Virus record (IMG/VR): IMGVR_UViG_3300041809_000637
Coordinates: 1 to 27,932 of that record
Source of the DNA: a virus
Strand: one strand, 5' to 3'
Length of the DNA stretch: 27,932 nucleotides
Part shown: positions 1 through 7,107 of the stretch, one piece after another
Layout of the letters: each line of letters begins with the position of its first letter
Numbering within the stretch: the stretch's first letter is position 1
The notes under the pieces: model-generated
Database searches by the model: none
What the model was told of the DNA's origin: nothing
The model's input: the letters and a program-made list of their open reading frames with translations, nothing else
Translations under genes and position numbers: made by a program

Positions 1-390
1 CGTCCTGAGTCGGTCGGGAAACAGCAGGTCGGTTTGTGGGAACTGCCTTCTTCAGCCATCAGGGTTTTTGAAGAGTTAAAGAACGCCGCTATTCGGGGTG
101 TTTTTTCCCTCTCTGGTGTGGCCTCGGACCCACAGACTGTTCTTTTTGTATCAGAGGTTTTTGACAAAAGTTGTCAAACTACAGGTCGTGTACCCCATCG
201 TGTTATCATCTATGTCTATTCTATGTATACAGAAGGTGAATTGAAACCTAATGAAGGTTGGGAAGAAGCACAGTGGTATGACATTCGTCAATTGGGGGAA
301 ATTCAGGATGATATGTCCAGTGAAACAGCAGATGCCTTTTTCAAATTCTCTCAGGTTCTAAGGCAGAAAGCATCAGGAGCCCAGTCATGA
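1..390 (+). CDS. Nudix-like protein, 5' end outside window, catalytic box degenerate
   Basis: The frame is open from base 1, so the gene starts upstream; a TTG at 34 is probably internal. The visible 130 residues fit the Nudix fold. A 'VGLWELP' strand precedes the box region and an 'EGWEEAQWYDIRQL' segment matches the usual 'E..e.rW..l..L' end of the domain. The Nudix box (GX5EX7REUXEEXGU) aligns to 'EELKNAAIRGVFSLSGV'. There RE has become RG and EE has become SL, so the metal-binding glutamates are absent. I infer a Nudix fold that is probably not a hydrolase, perhaps ligand-binding. Its stop overlaps the next start (ATGA at 387), so the two genes are translationally coupled. Confidence is moderate because the N-terminus is missing. 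Confidence 0.5.
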   Translation, partial: RPESVGKQQVGLWELPSSAIRVFEELKNAAIRGVFSLSGVASDPQTVLFVSEVFDKSCQTTGRVPHRVIIYVYSMYTEGELKPNEGWEEAQWYDIRQLGEIQDDMSSETADAFFKFSQVLRQKASGAQS

Positions 391-590
391 GTATCGAGTA
401 CGTCACAGACACTGTGTGGAACTCCAACTGTACCTGTGGGCATCCAATGCATGAGGGGTTGTGCCCATTCAATTGCACTTGCAAGGAAGCTGTCGTTCGC
501 GGGGAAGTCGCCACCGCTGTTCATGCTACCTGCACGGAGTGCGGAGCCGAAAAGAAGCATGAGCCATGGTGCTCGGAATACGAGGAGTAG
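387..590 (+). CDS. Small cysteine-rich putative zinc-binding protein
   Basis: A 67-residue protein whose ATG overlaps the TGA of the upstream gene. Cysteine and histidine pairs occur in two groups: 'CTCGHPMHEGLCPFNCTC' (residues about 15-32) and 'CTECGAEKKHEPWC' (about 49-62). This spacing suggests one or two structural zinc sites. I do not recognise the family. The next ATG follows the stop by 2 bases, so it sits in an operon that runs to the clamp loader. Possible roles are a nucleic-acid or protein adaptor, but nothing in the sequence decides this. Confidence 0.65.
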   Translation: MSIEYVTDTVWNSNCTCGHPMHEGLCPFNCTCKEAVVRGEVATAVHATCTECGAEKKHEPWCSEYEE

Positions 591-592
591 TC

Positions 593-871
593 ATGCCATC
601 AGGACCTCCATCTGTTACACGAGCGAGGGAAGCGATGTCTGAAAGAGCGAGAGAAACCAGAGCCGCCGTGATGTGGACTGTTGCGGTGTTCTTCTTGATG
701 TTCGACGCATGGAGCAGATTCTGCATGTGGCTGGTGATGGATTCAGGCATCCGGCTTGGGTTTCTTGCGCCCCACTTGGGTTTCTTGCGCCCCACTTGGG
801 TTTCTTGCGCCCCACTTCTTTCACATGGGGCTGGGACGCGGTATTACAATGAAGAGAATCAGGTGACATGA
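593..871 (+). CDS. Small hypothetical membrane-like protein with repeat-encoded C-terminus
   Basis: I chose the ATG at 593, 2 bases after the previous stop and preceded by GAGGAG; an ATG at 566 lies inside the upstream gene. The 92-residue product starts with a charged region and then a hydrophobic stretch near residues 23-47 (AAVMWTVAVFFLMF), a possible membrane segment. Residues 55-76 are encoded by three tandem copies of a 20-bp unit. Because 20 is not a multiple of three, each copy is read in a different frame. The stop overlaps the clamp-loader start (ATGA at 868), which supports translation through the repeat. Function unknown. Confidence 0.5.
   Translation: MPSGPPSVTRAREAMSERARETRAAVMWTVAVFFLMFDAWSRFCMWLVMDSGIRLGFLAPHLGFLRPTWVSCAPLLSHGAGTRYYNEENQVT
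755..814 (+). repeat. Three perfect tandem copies of a 20-bp unit
   Basis: The unit CTTGGGTTTCTTGCGCCCCA occurs at 755-774, 775-794 and 795-814. It lies inside the 593-871 gene near its 3' end. Gain or loss of one unit would change the frame of everything downstream, including the ATGA junction with the clamp-loader gene. Confidence 0.95.
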
Positions 872-1995
872 ATCTAATCGCTTATCGGCCTAACTATTGG
901 ACGGAAATTGCGGGTCAGGAGCGGGTGCTACGACTCCTTCAATGTATTTTGAAGACTGAGCGATTCATGCCTCGTGGTTACTTATTTCAAGGCCCCGTGG
1001 GGGTGGGAAAAACTACAACTGCTTACACCCTCTCAAGGTCTTTAATGTGTACCGGCAACGACCCTCTTGGTTGTGGCAAGTGCCCCTCTTGTACATTCAT
1101 CGACAAAGCCGGAGACATCGAGCGTGGGTTGAACCTCGCCTCTGACTTCATGGAAGTGGACGCCGCGTCTAACTCCGGGGTGGAGAACGCCCGGAACTTG
1201 ATGGACGTGATGAACTCCCCACCGTCTGCGATGTCGAAGCGGAGAATCATCATCATAGATGAAGCCCACCAGCTTACCAAGGAAGCATGGGATGTCTATC
1301 TGAAGCCCACCGAGGCCAAGGACACCACCAGCATTTTCATTTTTGTCTCTAATCAGGTTGAAGGCATCCCGCCGTCAATCATCAGCCGTCTCACACCTCT
1401 CTACTTTGAGCGGGTTCACACTGACTTGGTATTCGGGCTGCTAGTCAATCTGGCAAACCAGAACAATCTCCAGTATGAGCATGAAGCCCTTCGGCATATC
1501 GCTGTGAAGTCCAAGGGCATCGTGAGAGACGGCGTGAAGTGGCTGGGTATGGTAGCCTCCATGGGGAACATCACGGTGAGTCTGGTCAAGGACGCCTTGA
1601 ACGACACACTGGAGGATTTGTGCGTCAAGTGCTACGAGTCCATCATTGAAGACAATCAGGTCGATGCCGTGAAATGGGTGGACGAAGCCGGTCGAAACTA
1701 TAGTACAAGTAAAGTAATCGAAGTATTGTTCTCCATCTATGCTCGTACCCCATGGGCAGAGCCGGGTACAGTACATCACAAACTCTCTCTTCGGCTTCCA
1801 AACGTGGCGGCAGTGGATGCGGTGTTTATTAAATGGTTATCTAACACCAATCTGCCAGCAGATGCCCTGCCGCTGGTTGTTTATGAACTCCTCAACTCGT
1901 CTGCTGCCCCTGTGGTGGTGGGTACCCGACCTTCTAAGAAGAGCGATAACTCGTTGATAGAACCAGAGGATTTCGACAAATTTCTCAATGGCTAA
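868..1995 (+). CDS. Sliding-clamp loader ATPase, DNA polymerase III gamma/tau-like
   Basis: This 375-residue AAA+ protein should load the DNA polymerase sliding clamp at primer-template junctions during phage replication. Walker A is GPVGVGKT (residues 42-49). A four-cysteine zinc module follows (C61, C69, C72, C75), typical of bacterial gamma/tau. Walker B is IIIIDEAH (127-134), sensor 1 lies around 'IFVSNQ' (158-163), and the arginine-finger 'SRC' motif is present as ISRL (172-175). The rest (about 185-375) is a helical region consistent with the lid and collar. The start overlaps the upstream stop. Length and domain order match phage-type single-gene clamp loaders rather than the longer bacterial tau. 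No sliding clamp or polymerase is seen in this window. Confidence 0.92.
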   Translation: MNLIAYRPNYWTEIAGQERVLRLLQCILKTERFMPRGYLFQGPVGVGKTTTAYTLSRSLMCTGNDPLGCGKCPSCTFIDKAGDIERGLNLASDFMEVDAASNSGVENARNLMDVMNSPPSAMSKRRIIIIDEAHQLTKEAWDVYLKPTEAKDTTSIFIFVSNQVEGIPPSIISRLTPLYFERVHTDLVFGLLVNLANQNNLQYEHEALRHIAVKSKGIVRDGVKWLGMVASMGNITVSLVKDALNDTLEDLCVKCYESIIEDNQVDAVKWVDEAGRNYSTSKVIEVLFSIYARTPWAEPGTVHHKLSLRLPNVAAVDAVFIKWLSNTNLPADALPLVVYELLNSSAAPVVVGTRPSKKSDNSLIEPEDFDKFLNG

Positions 1996-2013
1996 GGAAA
2001 ATGCAGTATTAGC
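1991..2013 (+). promoter_or_regulatory. Weak hairpin before the GIY-YIG start
   Basis: GCTAA (1991-1995) can pair with TTAGC (2009-2013), leaving the purine-rich AAGGAAA and a 13-base loop between them. The ATG at 2017 lies 3 bases downstream. The only Shine-Dalgarno-like sequence is about 18 bases from the ATG in linear sequence, and the fold would bring it nearer. The stem is only 5 bp, so this is a weak case compared with the other endonuclease leaders in the window. Confidence 0.25.
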
Positions 2014-2016
2014 TGA

Positions 2017-2724
2017 ATGATGCTAGTTTACGCGGTTACAAACAGGGTAAACGGGAAGGTGTATGTGGGTCGAACCCGTCAGGAGTTGTCTGAACGGTGG
2101 AAGCAGCATACACGGTGCGCCCTTCGGGGTGCGCCCGGTTATCTTTACGCCGCTATGCGTAAGTACGGGGTTAGCACATTTTGCATTTGTACAGTCTCCA
2201 CTGCTTGCAATTCTGAGCAACTGTGTAAGTTAGAAGAGTTCTTTATTGCTAAATATCATAGTAATGACCCCCTATACGGCTACAACTTAACCTGTGGTGG
2301 GGAACCAGTTAGGGCTCCCGACCCTATTTCTCAGGAGCATAGAAATAGAATACGCGAAGCTATGCGTCAACGACATGCAGAGCCTGATAGCCCGTGGGCA
2401 CATGTTGGAGAACTACTATCAGGGCGTTCTATATCTGAAGAACAACGTGCGGCAATTGTGAAGACCAAACACGATAACCCTTGGACCCCTACTCAAGATA
2501 CCCGGCGTAGAATGTCTGACTCTCATCGCAACATCCCTAAACCACAAGAAGTAAGAGAACGAATTTCTGAAAAAGCCAAGTTACGTGTCGGGGTTAAAAA
2601 TAACCAATTTGGAACTAGGTGGGTAACAAAGGGTGCGGAGGACAAGAAAATAAAAGGCTCAGATTTGGAGCTATACATATTGAATGGGTGGCAACCGGGG
2701 CGTAAGAATAGGGTGTGGTTATGA
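2017..2724 (+). CDS. GIY-YIG homing endonuclease with NUMOD3 repeats
   Basis: A 235-residue free-standing homing endonuclease, expected to cut an intron-less or element-less allele and spread by recombination. The GIY-YIG domain occupies about residues 1-95, beginning 'LVYAVTNRVNGKVYVGRT', with the conserved arginine following and a glutamate in 'LCKLEEFFIAKY'. NUMOD3-type DNA-binding repeats follow ('ISQEHRNRIREAM', 'ISEEQRAAIVKT', 'RRRMSDSHRN', 'RERISEKAK'). The C-terminal 'WVTKGAEDKKIKG...GWQPGR' segment is common in phage GIY-YIG and HNH enzymes. It is inserted between the clamp loader and the NusG-like gene and overlaps the latter by ATGA. The start could be ATG 2017 or ATG 2020. Confidence 0.9.
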   Translation: MMLVYAVTNRVNGKVYVGRTRQELSERWKQHTRCALRGAPGYLYAAMRKYGVSTFCICTVSTACNSEQLCKLEEFFIAKYHSNDPLYGYNLTCGGEPVRAPDPISQEHRNRIREAMRQRHAEPDSPWAHVGELLSGRSISEEQRAAIVKTKHDNPWTPTQDTRRRMSDSHRNIPKPQEVRERISEKAKLRVGVKNNQFGTRWVTKGAEDKKIKGSDLELYILNGWQPGRKNRVWL

Positions 2725-5033
2725 TTCTTTACTATGGTGACTGTAGTTCCTTGGCTGGCCACGAGTGGTTTATGTTAGAAATACGGTCGGAAAAGACTGC
2801 GGAAAGTACACTCCGTAGAGTGGGTAAAGCTATTCCCAATATATTCCGCTCTGACCCTTTGGAGATGTTCATCCCTGTGATTAAACGAGACCTTGACACC
2901 TTTGACCTCGCCACAGGACCCTATATATTCGTTCGCAGCACTAACTTTCAGAGTCTGTTGAGACTTAAAACCATCACTGGCGTTGTATCTCTTGTAACTG
3001 AGGGGGACTCGAACCGCCCGTCCAAAGCCATCAAGGTGGAAGACAGTTATGTCCAGTCCATTATAGCTGAGGCGGAAGAAGAGTTCCGTAATCGTGGTGT
3101 AGGTATTGGAGTGGACTCTTTTGTGCGAGTCTTAAACGGAGATACCCGCGATTTCTGTGGGGTCGTAGAAGCCATCGGTGATGGTAAAGCCATAGTTCGC
3201 ATCAACCTAAAGACAAAAAGCATCTTGCTTGAAACTCCTCTCCGTAATCTCCTCAACATTTCAGACGTACCGGCCAACGAAAGAGTCTACTATTTCTGCC
3301 CCTTAGTAGAGGAGTTGGTGAAAGACCAAGGCGAAGAAGGGTTGAAGTTGATTGAGGAAGACCTGAAGCTGGAAGACGCTACAGTACCCTCTCATATTCA
3401 GGAAGAGCAGTCGCACGAGCCGAAGCGGCATTCTCGGCAGAAGACAGTCACTGCTCTGGTTAAGCGGCTTATCATGATTGAGAGCCAGCATGACCCAATG
3501 ACAATCTGTAAGCGTGTGGTCGAAGCCCTTAAGACAGGGGACATCAAGGTACCCAAGAACTACTTCATTATCTATTGTCTTCCCGGTGAGACTGTGATGC
3601 AGGGATTAGTCCCGTTCAAAGCAGAAGATGGTATACAGCCCCATGTATTGGATATGAATGGAAATAGTCAACGTATTACGGCTTACATGAATCGAGAGTA
3701 TCATGGTCAATTGATTGAGATTCATATGGCTGGAAATCTCCCATTTCGTTGTACTCCAGAACACGAGGTGTTAGTCATCCGCTCTTATAGGAATCACAAA
3801 GGACAGCTTGTGCGACCTACTTGGAAGGCGTTTACGAAGGTGAATCATCAGGCTGTCCCCACATGGATTCCAGCCGCCGATATACGTGACACTGATTTTC
3901 TTCTCTGTCCTTCAAAACTACCCAATACTTTAACACAGCCGGAGTTCGCAGAATCCCACCATCATCTGGCTAAACAGATTAACACAAGTATACTTCCTGA
4001 TGTAGAGTTAGCTTGGTTGTTTGGGTTGTATGTGGCTGATGGGGGAACTCAAGGCCTGAACAACTTCGCAATAACATTGAACCAACGAACAGATAGGGTC
4101 CGTGTTGCTTCGGCGTTCAGGAAATTGGGGGTTGAAGCTACTTTTGATGAACGTGGTACTCACTGTGTGGTGCTTGTCAATTCTGTTTCACTGACTGATA
4201 CATTTCGTAATTGGTTTGGGGCTGATTGCTATACAAAGCATTTTCCTGAGTTCATCTATGGATGGGGTCATGAGTGTCTGTCCAGTTTGGTGGAAGGATA
4301 TGCTGAAGGAGACGGCCATACTGAAGTCTCTTACTATACTAAAATCAAGAGTGGGGGTCATTGGGCTGTTACTACATCATATCAACTTGCCTATCAACTA
4401 TGGTACCTGTTGGTTGGGTTGGGGTGCTACCCAAGTTTGAGTGACTATCACGATGGTGAGGTCACCAATTTCGGGGAACGCGCCAAAACGTGGAGGGTTT
4501 TTTGGACAGAGAGTTCGCACAAAACTAGACATAGTACCACCTACTATGGGGGGTACTACCTCATGCCTGTGAGGTCAACCGCGTCAGTAGATTTCGCTGG
4601 CACTGTACACAACTTCTCCGTAGAAAACACTGAAACCTATGTGGCTAATGGGGTTGTAGCCCATAACTGCATAGTGAAGGACCATCTGATGCGGGACTAC
4701 TTCCGCCAGATTGACCCCAGCATCTCGAACTACCGCGAAGTCATCAATAAGTACGGAAAAACTTACAAATTCTCTGCTCAGCAAATATCGGAAATCGACC
4801 CAAGTCTGAAAATTCCGGTATTAAGTAGTGAAGAGGAGTTACCGGAGCCCAAGAAGGGTCAGATAGCTCCAAAGCGCCGTGGTCGCCCGAGGAAGAACAA
4901 GAACCGTCCCCCGGAGCCCAAGGCTAAAGTCAAGAAAAAGAGAGTCCTCTCCCCACAAAACAAGGAGAAGATGATTGCAGGTTTGAAGAAGTGGCACGCT
5001 TCTCGCCGTAAAGAGAAGCAACGCAAGAAATAG
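2721..5033 (+). CDS. NusG-like transcription factor (NGN + KOW) interrupted by an intein
   Basis: The precursor has 770 residues from ATG 2721, which overlaps the upstream TGA; a GTG at 2715 is the alternative. The N-terminus resembles the NGN domain ('HEWFMLEIRSEK', then 'TGPYIFVRS' and 'TGVVSLV' within about residues 14-95). A KOW-type beta-barrel follows near 128-180 ('VDSFVRVLNGDTRDFCGVVE', then the closing 'LETPLRNL'). NusG proteins bind RNA polymerase and act in elongation, termination or antitermination. After KOW comes a helical region split by an intein (residues 286-649), then a lysine/arginine-rich tail with an AT-hook-like 'RRGRPRK'. The spliced protein would have about 406 residues, much longer than bacterial NusG (about 180). 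The NusG assignment rests on motif pattern only. The helical and basic extensions are of unknown function and may bind DNA or RNA. Confidence 0.72.
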   Translation: MILYYGDCSSLAGHEWFMLEIRSEKTAESTLRRVGKAIPNIFRSDPLEMFIPVIKRDLDTFDLATGPYIFVRSTNFQSLLRLKTITGVVSLVTEGDSNRPSKAIKVEDSYVQSIIAEAEEEFRNRGVGIGVDSFVRVLNGDTRDFCGVVEAIGDGKAIVRINLKTKSILLETPLRNLLNISDVPANERVYYFCPLVEELVKDQGEEGLKLIEEDLKLEDATVPSHIQEEQSHEPKRHSRQKTVTALVKRLIMIESQHDPMTICKRVVEALKTGDIKVPKNYFIIYCLPGETVMQGLVPFKAEDGIQPHVLDMNGNSQRITAYMNREYHGQLIEIHMAGNLPFRCTPEHEVLVIRSYRNHKGQLVRPTWKAFTKVNHQAVPTWIPAADIRDTDFLLCPSKLPNTLTQPEFAESHHHLAKQINTSILPDVELAWLFGLYVADGGTQGLNNFAITLNQRTDRVRVASAFRKLGVEATFDERGTHCVVLVNSVSLTDTFRNWFGADCYTKHFPEFIYGWGHECLSSLVEGYAEGDGHTEVSYYTKIKSGGHWAVTTSYQLAYQLWYLLVGLGCYPSLSDYHDGEVTNFGERAKTWRVFWTESSHKTRHSTTYYGGYYLMPVRSTASVDFAGTVHNFSVENTETYVANGVVAHNCIVKDHLMRDYFRQIDPSISNYREVINKYGKTYKFSAQQISEIDPSLKIPVLSSEEELPEPKKGQIAPKRRGRPRKNKNRPPEPKAKVKKKRVLSPQNKEKMIAGLKKWHASRRKEKQRKK
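3576..4667 (+). mobile_element. Intein with LAGLIDADG homing endonuclease in the NusG-like gene
   Basis: This 364-residue in-frame insertion should excise itself by protein splicing. It begins at Cys ('CLPGETVMQG', block A) after Tyr. Block B is 'FRCTPEHEVLVI' with the TxxH motif. The two LAGLIDADG motifs are 'LAWLFGLYVADGG' and 'LSSLVEGYAEGDG'. Blocks F/G are 'FAGTVHNFSVENTETYVANG' and 'VVAHN', followed by Cys as the +1 extein residue. All expected splicing residues (Cys1, block B Thr and His, penultimate His, terminal Asn, Cys+1) are present, so it is probably active. The two acidic LAGLIDADG residues (VADGG, AEGDG) also look intact. Confidence 0.95.
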
Positions 5034-5043
5034 GAGACACCAA

Positions 5044-5358
5044 ATGCATCTACTCGCGTTTTTCCTCATGCTCACGGCCCTCACCATTGTTGTCCCTCCG
5101 GCAGCTAAGGTGTTGGCGATTGTCGCCGTGGTCTACCCGCTTATTCAGGGGCTCAAGAAAATTCCTGCGCTCACCCCTTACATCAAGGGTTGGTGGGCGA
5201 TTGCTCTGAACGTTGCACTCTCTGCCTTGGGCTTGCTCATCACAATCCCGGCTGACCAGCTTTACACCACGAACACCGCTCTCGCTCTTGTGACGGCTAT
5301 TCTGGCTGCGGCTGGCGTCCATGGCACTGTGTCCAACTTGTCAGCGAAGACTTCCTAA
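5044..5358 (+). CDS. Small multi-span membrane protein, holin-like
   Basis: A 104-residue protein preceded by 'TAGGAGACACCAA', giving AGGAG about 8 bases from the ATG. It has three hydrophobic stretches: about residues 3-32 (possibly one long or two short helices), 48-66 and 77-94, separated by a short lysine-containing loop (GLKKIPALTPYIKG). Size, segment number and compact loops resemble phage holins, which permeabilise the inner membrane at lysis. No endolysin lies beside it in the same operon; the secreted peptidase at 9460-10179 is on the other strand. The holin role is inference. It could equally be another phage membrane protein. Confidence 0.55.
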   Translation: MHLLAFFLMLTALTIVVPPAAKVLAIVAVVYPLIQGLKKIPALTPYIKGWWAIALNVALSALGLLITIPADQLYTTNTALALVTAILAAAGVHGTVSNLSAKTS

Positions 5359-5381
5359 CAACTCGAAAGAGGGAAACCAAC

Positions 5382-5927
5382 ATGAAGAAACTCACCGCTC
5401 TACTCGCTGTAGCTCTCATCTTCACATTCGGACTCGCCGTATCGACACCCGTCGTTCAGGCTCAGACCGGATGTGCGTCAAACCTCAACAAGCAGATTCC
5501 TGCCGATGGTGCCGCTGTATCTGATGCAGTTCTAGCCATTGCTGCGGTCGAGACCGACCCCACGGTCAAGCAGCATCTGATTACGGCTGCGAATGCCCTC
5601 AGGACAGCAACAGCTAACTGGAAGGTTGGCACGCCGACTGATGACATCAACACTGCCGCCGTGGCTCTGGAGGCTGTACTTGGTAGCATCCCACAGACCT
5701 CTCAATATGTAGTGCTTGTTCCAATCGCAGTCGCCGCCATTGACATCCTGTTGGAGAATCTACCGGTATCCACCACCAGCAATGCCAAGGCAAAGACGCT
5801 ACATGTCGCGTACAACCCATATCGTGGCAAGGCTACCATCCCGCACCGTTTTGGTCGCAGCCGCGTGGACGACTTCAAGGCTGCTTGGAACGCGAAGGCT
5901 CCAACCCCGGCACTTCAACTCAAGTAA
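5382..5927 (+). CDS. Secreted alanine-rich helical protein of unknown function
   Basis: The 181-residue product starts with a clear Sec signal peptide: 'MKK', a hydrophobic core of about 18 residues and a likely cleavage after 'VQAQ' near residue 28. No lipobox is present. The mature part is rich in Ala, Thr and Val and mainly helical, with regularly spaced hydrophobics (about 35-125), then a basic segment 'YNPYRGKATIPHRFGRSR' near 144-161. The start has 'GAGGGAAACCAAC' upstream. It follows the holin-like gene by 23 bases, so a lysis- or envelope-related job is possible, but I do not recognise the family. Confidence 0.7.
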   Translation: MKKLTALLAVALIFTFGLAVSTPVVQAQTGCASNLNKQIPADGAAVSDAVLAIAAVETDPTVKQHLITAANALRTATANWKVGTPTDDINTAAVALEAVLGSIPQTSQYVVLVPIAVAAIDILLENLPVSTTSNAKAKTLHVAYNPYRGKATIPHRFGRSRVDDFKAAWNAKAPTPALQLK

Positions 5928-5936
5928 GGGAGTTGC

Positions 5937-6164
5937 ATGAGCTTTCAACTCTCGCTAACGCAAGATGAGTACACTCAGGCCGCTGCCAAACTAACGGCGG
6001 ACGGCCTGAGCCTCTCTAAAGGAACTCTGCCGACATCACACGGAGTTTCTCTCGCTTATGTGGTGGATGGGCTTGTTGTGACATTCACTGTGTTGTCAAA
6101 ACCGTTCTTTGTCTCCGTAGACATGATTGAAAACGGGGTCAAGGGTTTGCTTGGAATCTCCTAG
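5937..6164 (+). CDS. Hypothetical 75-residue protein
   Basis: The ATG follows 'AAGGGAGTTGC' and lies 9 bases after the previous stop. The protein has an amphipathic start (MSFQLSLTQDEYTQAAAKL) followed by a probable beta-rich half ('VSLAYVVDGLVVTFTVLSKPFFVSVDMI') ending in 'VKGLLGIS'. No catalytic or metal-binding pattern is visible. It is part of a run of small genes 5044-7074. Function unknown. Confidence 0.65.
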   Translation: MSFQLSLTQDEYTQAAAKLTADGLSLSKGTLPTSHGVSLAYVVDGLVVTFTVLSKPFFVSVDMIENGVKGLLGIS

Positions 6165-6180
6165 AAGGAAGAAAGAACCA

Positions 6181-6450
6181 ATGAAAATCATTTTCGTACT
6201 CGATGACCAGTCCATCCTCGTTGCCAACCCTGAGGAAATTCAGCTTCGGCAGATTGAAGCCGGGTTGTCCGCTCTTGTCCTCCCCGCTGGAAAGAATGAA
6301 GCTGGCGAGGACCTCTTCCGTCCGCTCATAACCTACCCGGTTGCTATCACAGTGATTCCACCGTCTGCCCCGATTCCAGCACCTGAGACCACAGAGGCTC
6401 CAGTGCAGAAGCCAGAACTGGTGAAGAGCAAGGGCAAGAAGAAGGCTTAA
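6181..6450 (+). CDS. Hypothetical small protein with Pro-rich, Lys-rich tail
   Basis: I chose the ATG at 6181 (89 residues), preceded by AAGGAAGAAAG, over an upstream ATG at 6127 that lies inside the preceding gene. Residues 1-60 look like a small alpha/beta domain ('MKIIFVLDDQSILVANPEE', later 'PLITYPVAITVIP'). The tail is proline-rich (about 60-75) and ends in 'KSKGKKKA', a basic patch that may touch nucleic acid. The next gene starts 3 bases after the stop. Function unknown. Confidence 0.65.
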   Translation: MKIIFVLDDQSILVANPEEIQLRQIEAGLSALVLPAGKNEAGEDLFRPLITYPVAITVIPPSAPIPAPETTEAPVQKPELVKSKGKKKA

Positions 6451-6453
6451 GCG

Positions 6454-7074
6454 ATGGCGATGAAAGTCAACAAAACGACAATCACTCGACTCAGCATTGA
6501 CATGTCCTGCGGTTGCCGGATGTATGCTGAGTTCGAGGATGCTCAGTGCAAGAAGCCTGTTGGCTCCCCGCCTACGGCTGAGGGTGAAACGCCCCCACCG
6601 GCTGAGAAAGTGTTTAAGGCGTGCTCTACGCACGAAAAGGACGCCGCCTTAACCATGTTGCAGTTCATCATTGGTGAGCGTCTTGACGAGGCTGTCGCTG
6701 AAGCCAATAAGGCCCCAGTCCACCTTCACTACCCGCCCGGTGTTCGAGGCGGCGGGTTTGAGGATGGTGGTGGAGAAATCGAAGAGGGAGACACAGGTGG
6801 GGTTGTTGCCACTTGCGAGAACGTGCAGACTGTGGCTCGGGTTGCCAGACCTCTCGCTGTGACCCGTCAGCGCCCTGAGAAGCCTCCCGGCGTCAAGACA
6901 ATGGTACGGAGCCCTGAACAGCTTGCAAAGGCAGGAGCCGCCCCTAGACACTCAGGAGGGGGTTCTGTAGAGATGCAACTGGATGAAGTTGCTGAAGATG
7001 AAGCGGCCACTCCTCACATCGAAGAACTTCTTGATGTGCTGGATAGCAAGGAAGCCGGTCTTTTCGAAGAGTGA
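6454..7074 (+). CDS. Hypothetical protein with cysteine-containing N-terminus and disordered middle
   Basis: The 206-residue protein begins with a segment holding 'MSCGCRMYAEFEDAQC' and 'KACSTHEKDAAL' (about residues 18-70); the three or four cysteines and a histidine could bind a metal. A helix (about 65-85) is followed by a glycine- and acid-rich low-complexity stretch (98-117), a basic stretch (about 128-165) and an acidic C-terminus (about 175-206). Two ATGs lie close together at the start (MAMKV); the first is 3 bases after the previous stop. It ends the first plus-strand block and meets the minus-strand cassette tail to tail. Function unknown. Confidence 0.65.
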   Translation: MAMKVNKTTITRLSIDMSCGCRMYAEFEDAQCKKPVGSPPTAEGETPPPAEKVFKACSTHEKDAALTMLQFIIGERLDEAVAEANKAPVHLHYPPGVRGGGFEDGGGEIEEGDTGGVVATCENVQTVARVARPLAVTRQRPEKPPGVKTMVRSPEQLAKAGAAPRHSGGGSVEMQLDEVAEDEAATPHIEELLDVLDSKEAGLFEE

Positions 7075-7107
7075 GCTACCAGTTGAGGTGGGAAGCGATA
7101 GGGCTAG

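Noticed and set aside
6139-6633. 164-codon open frame on the minus strand
   Set aside because: It overlaps two plus-strand genes with good ribosome sites, has arginine- and leucine-rich shadow composition and no ribosome site of its own.
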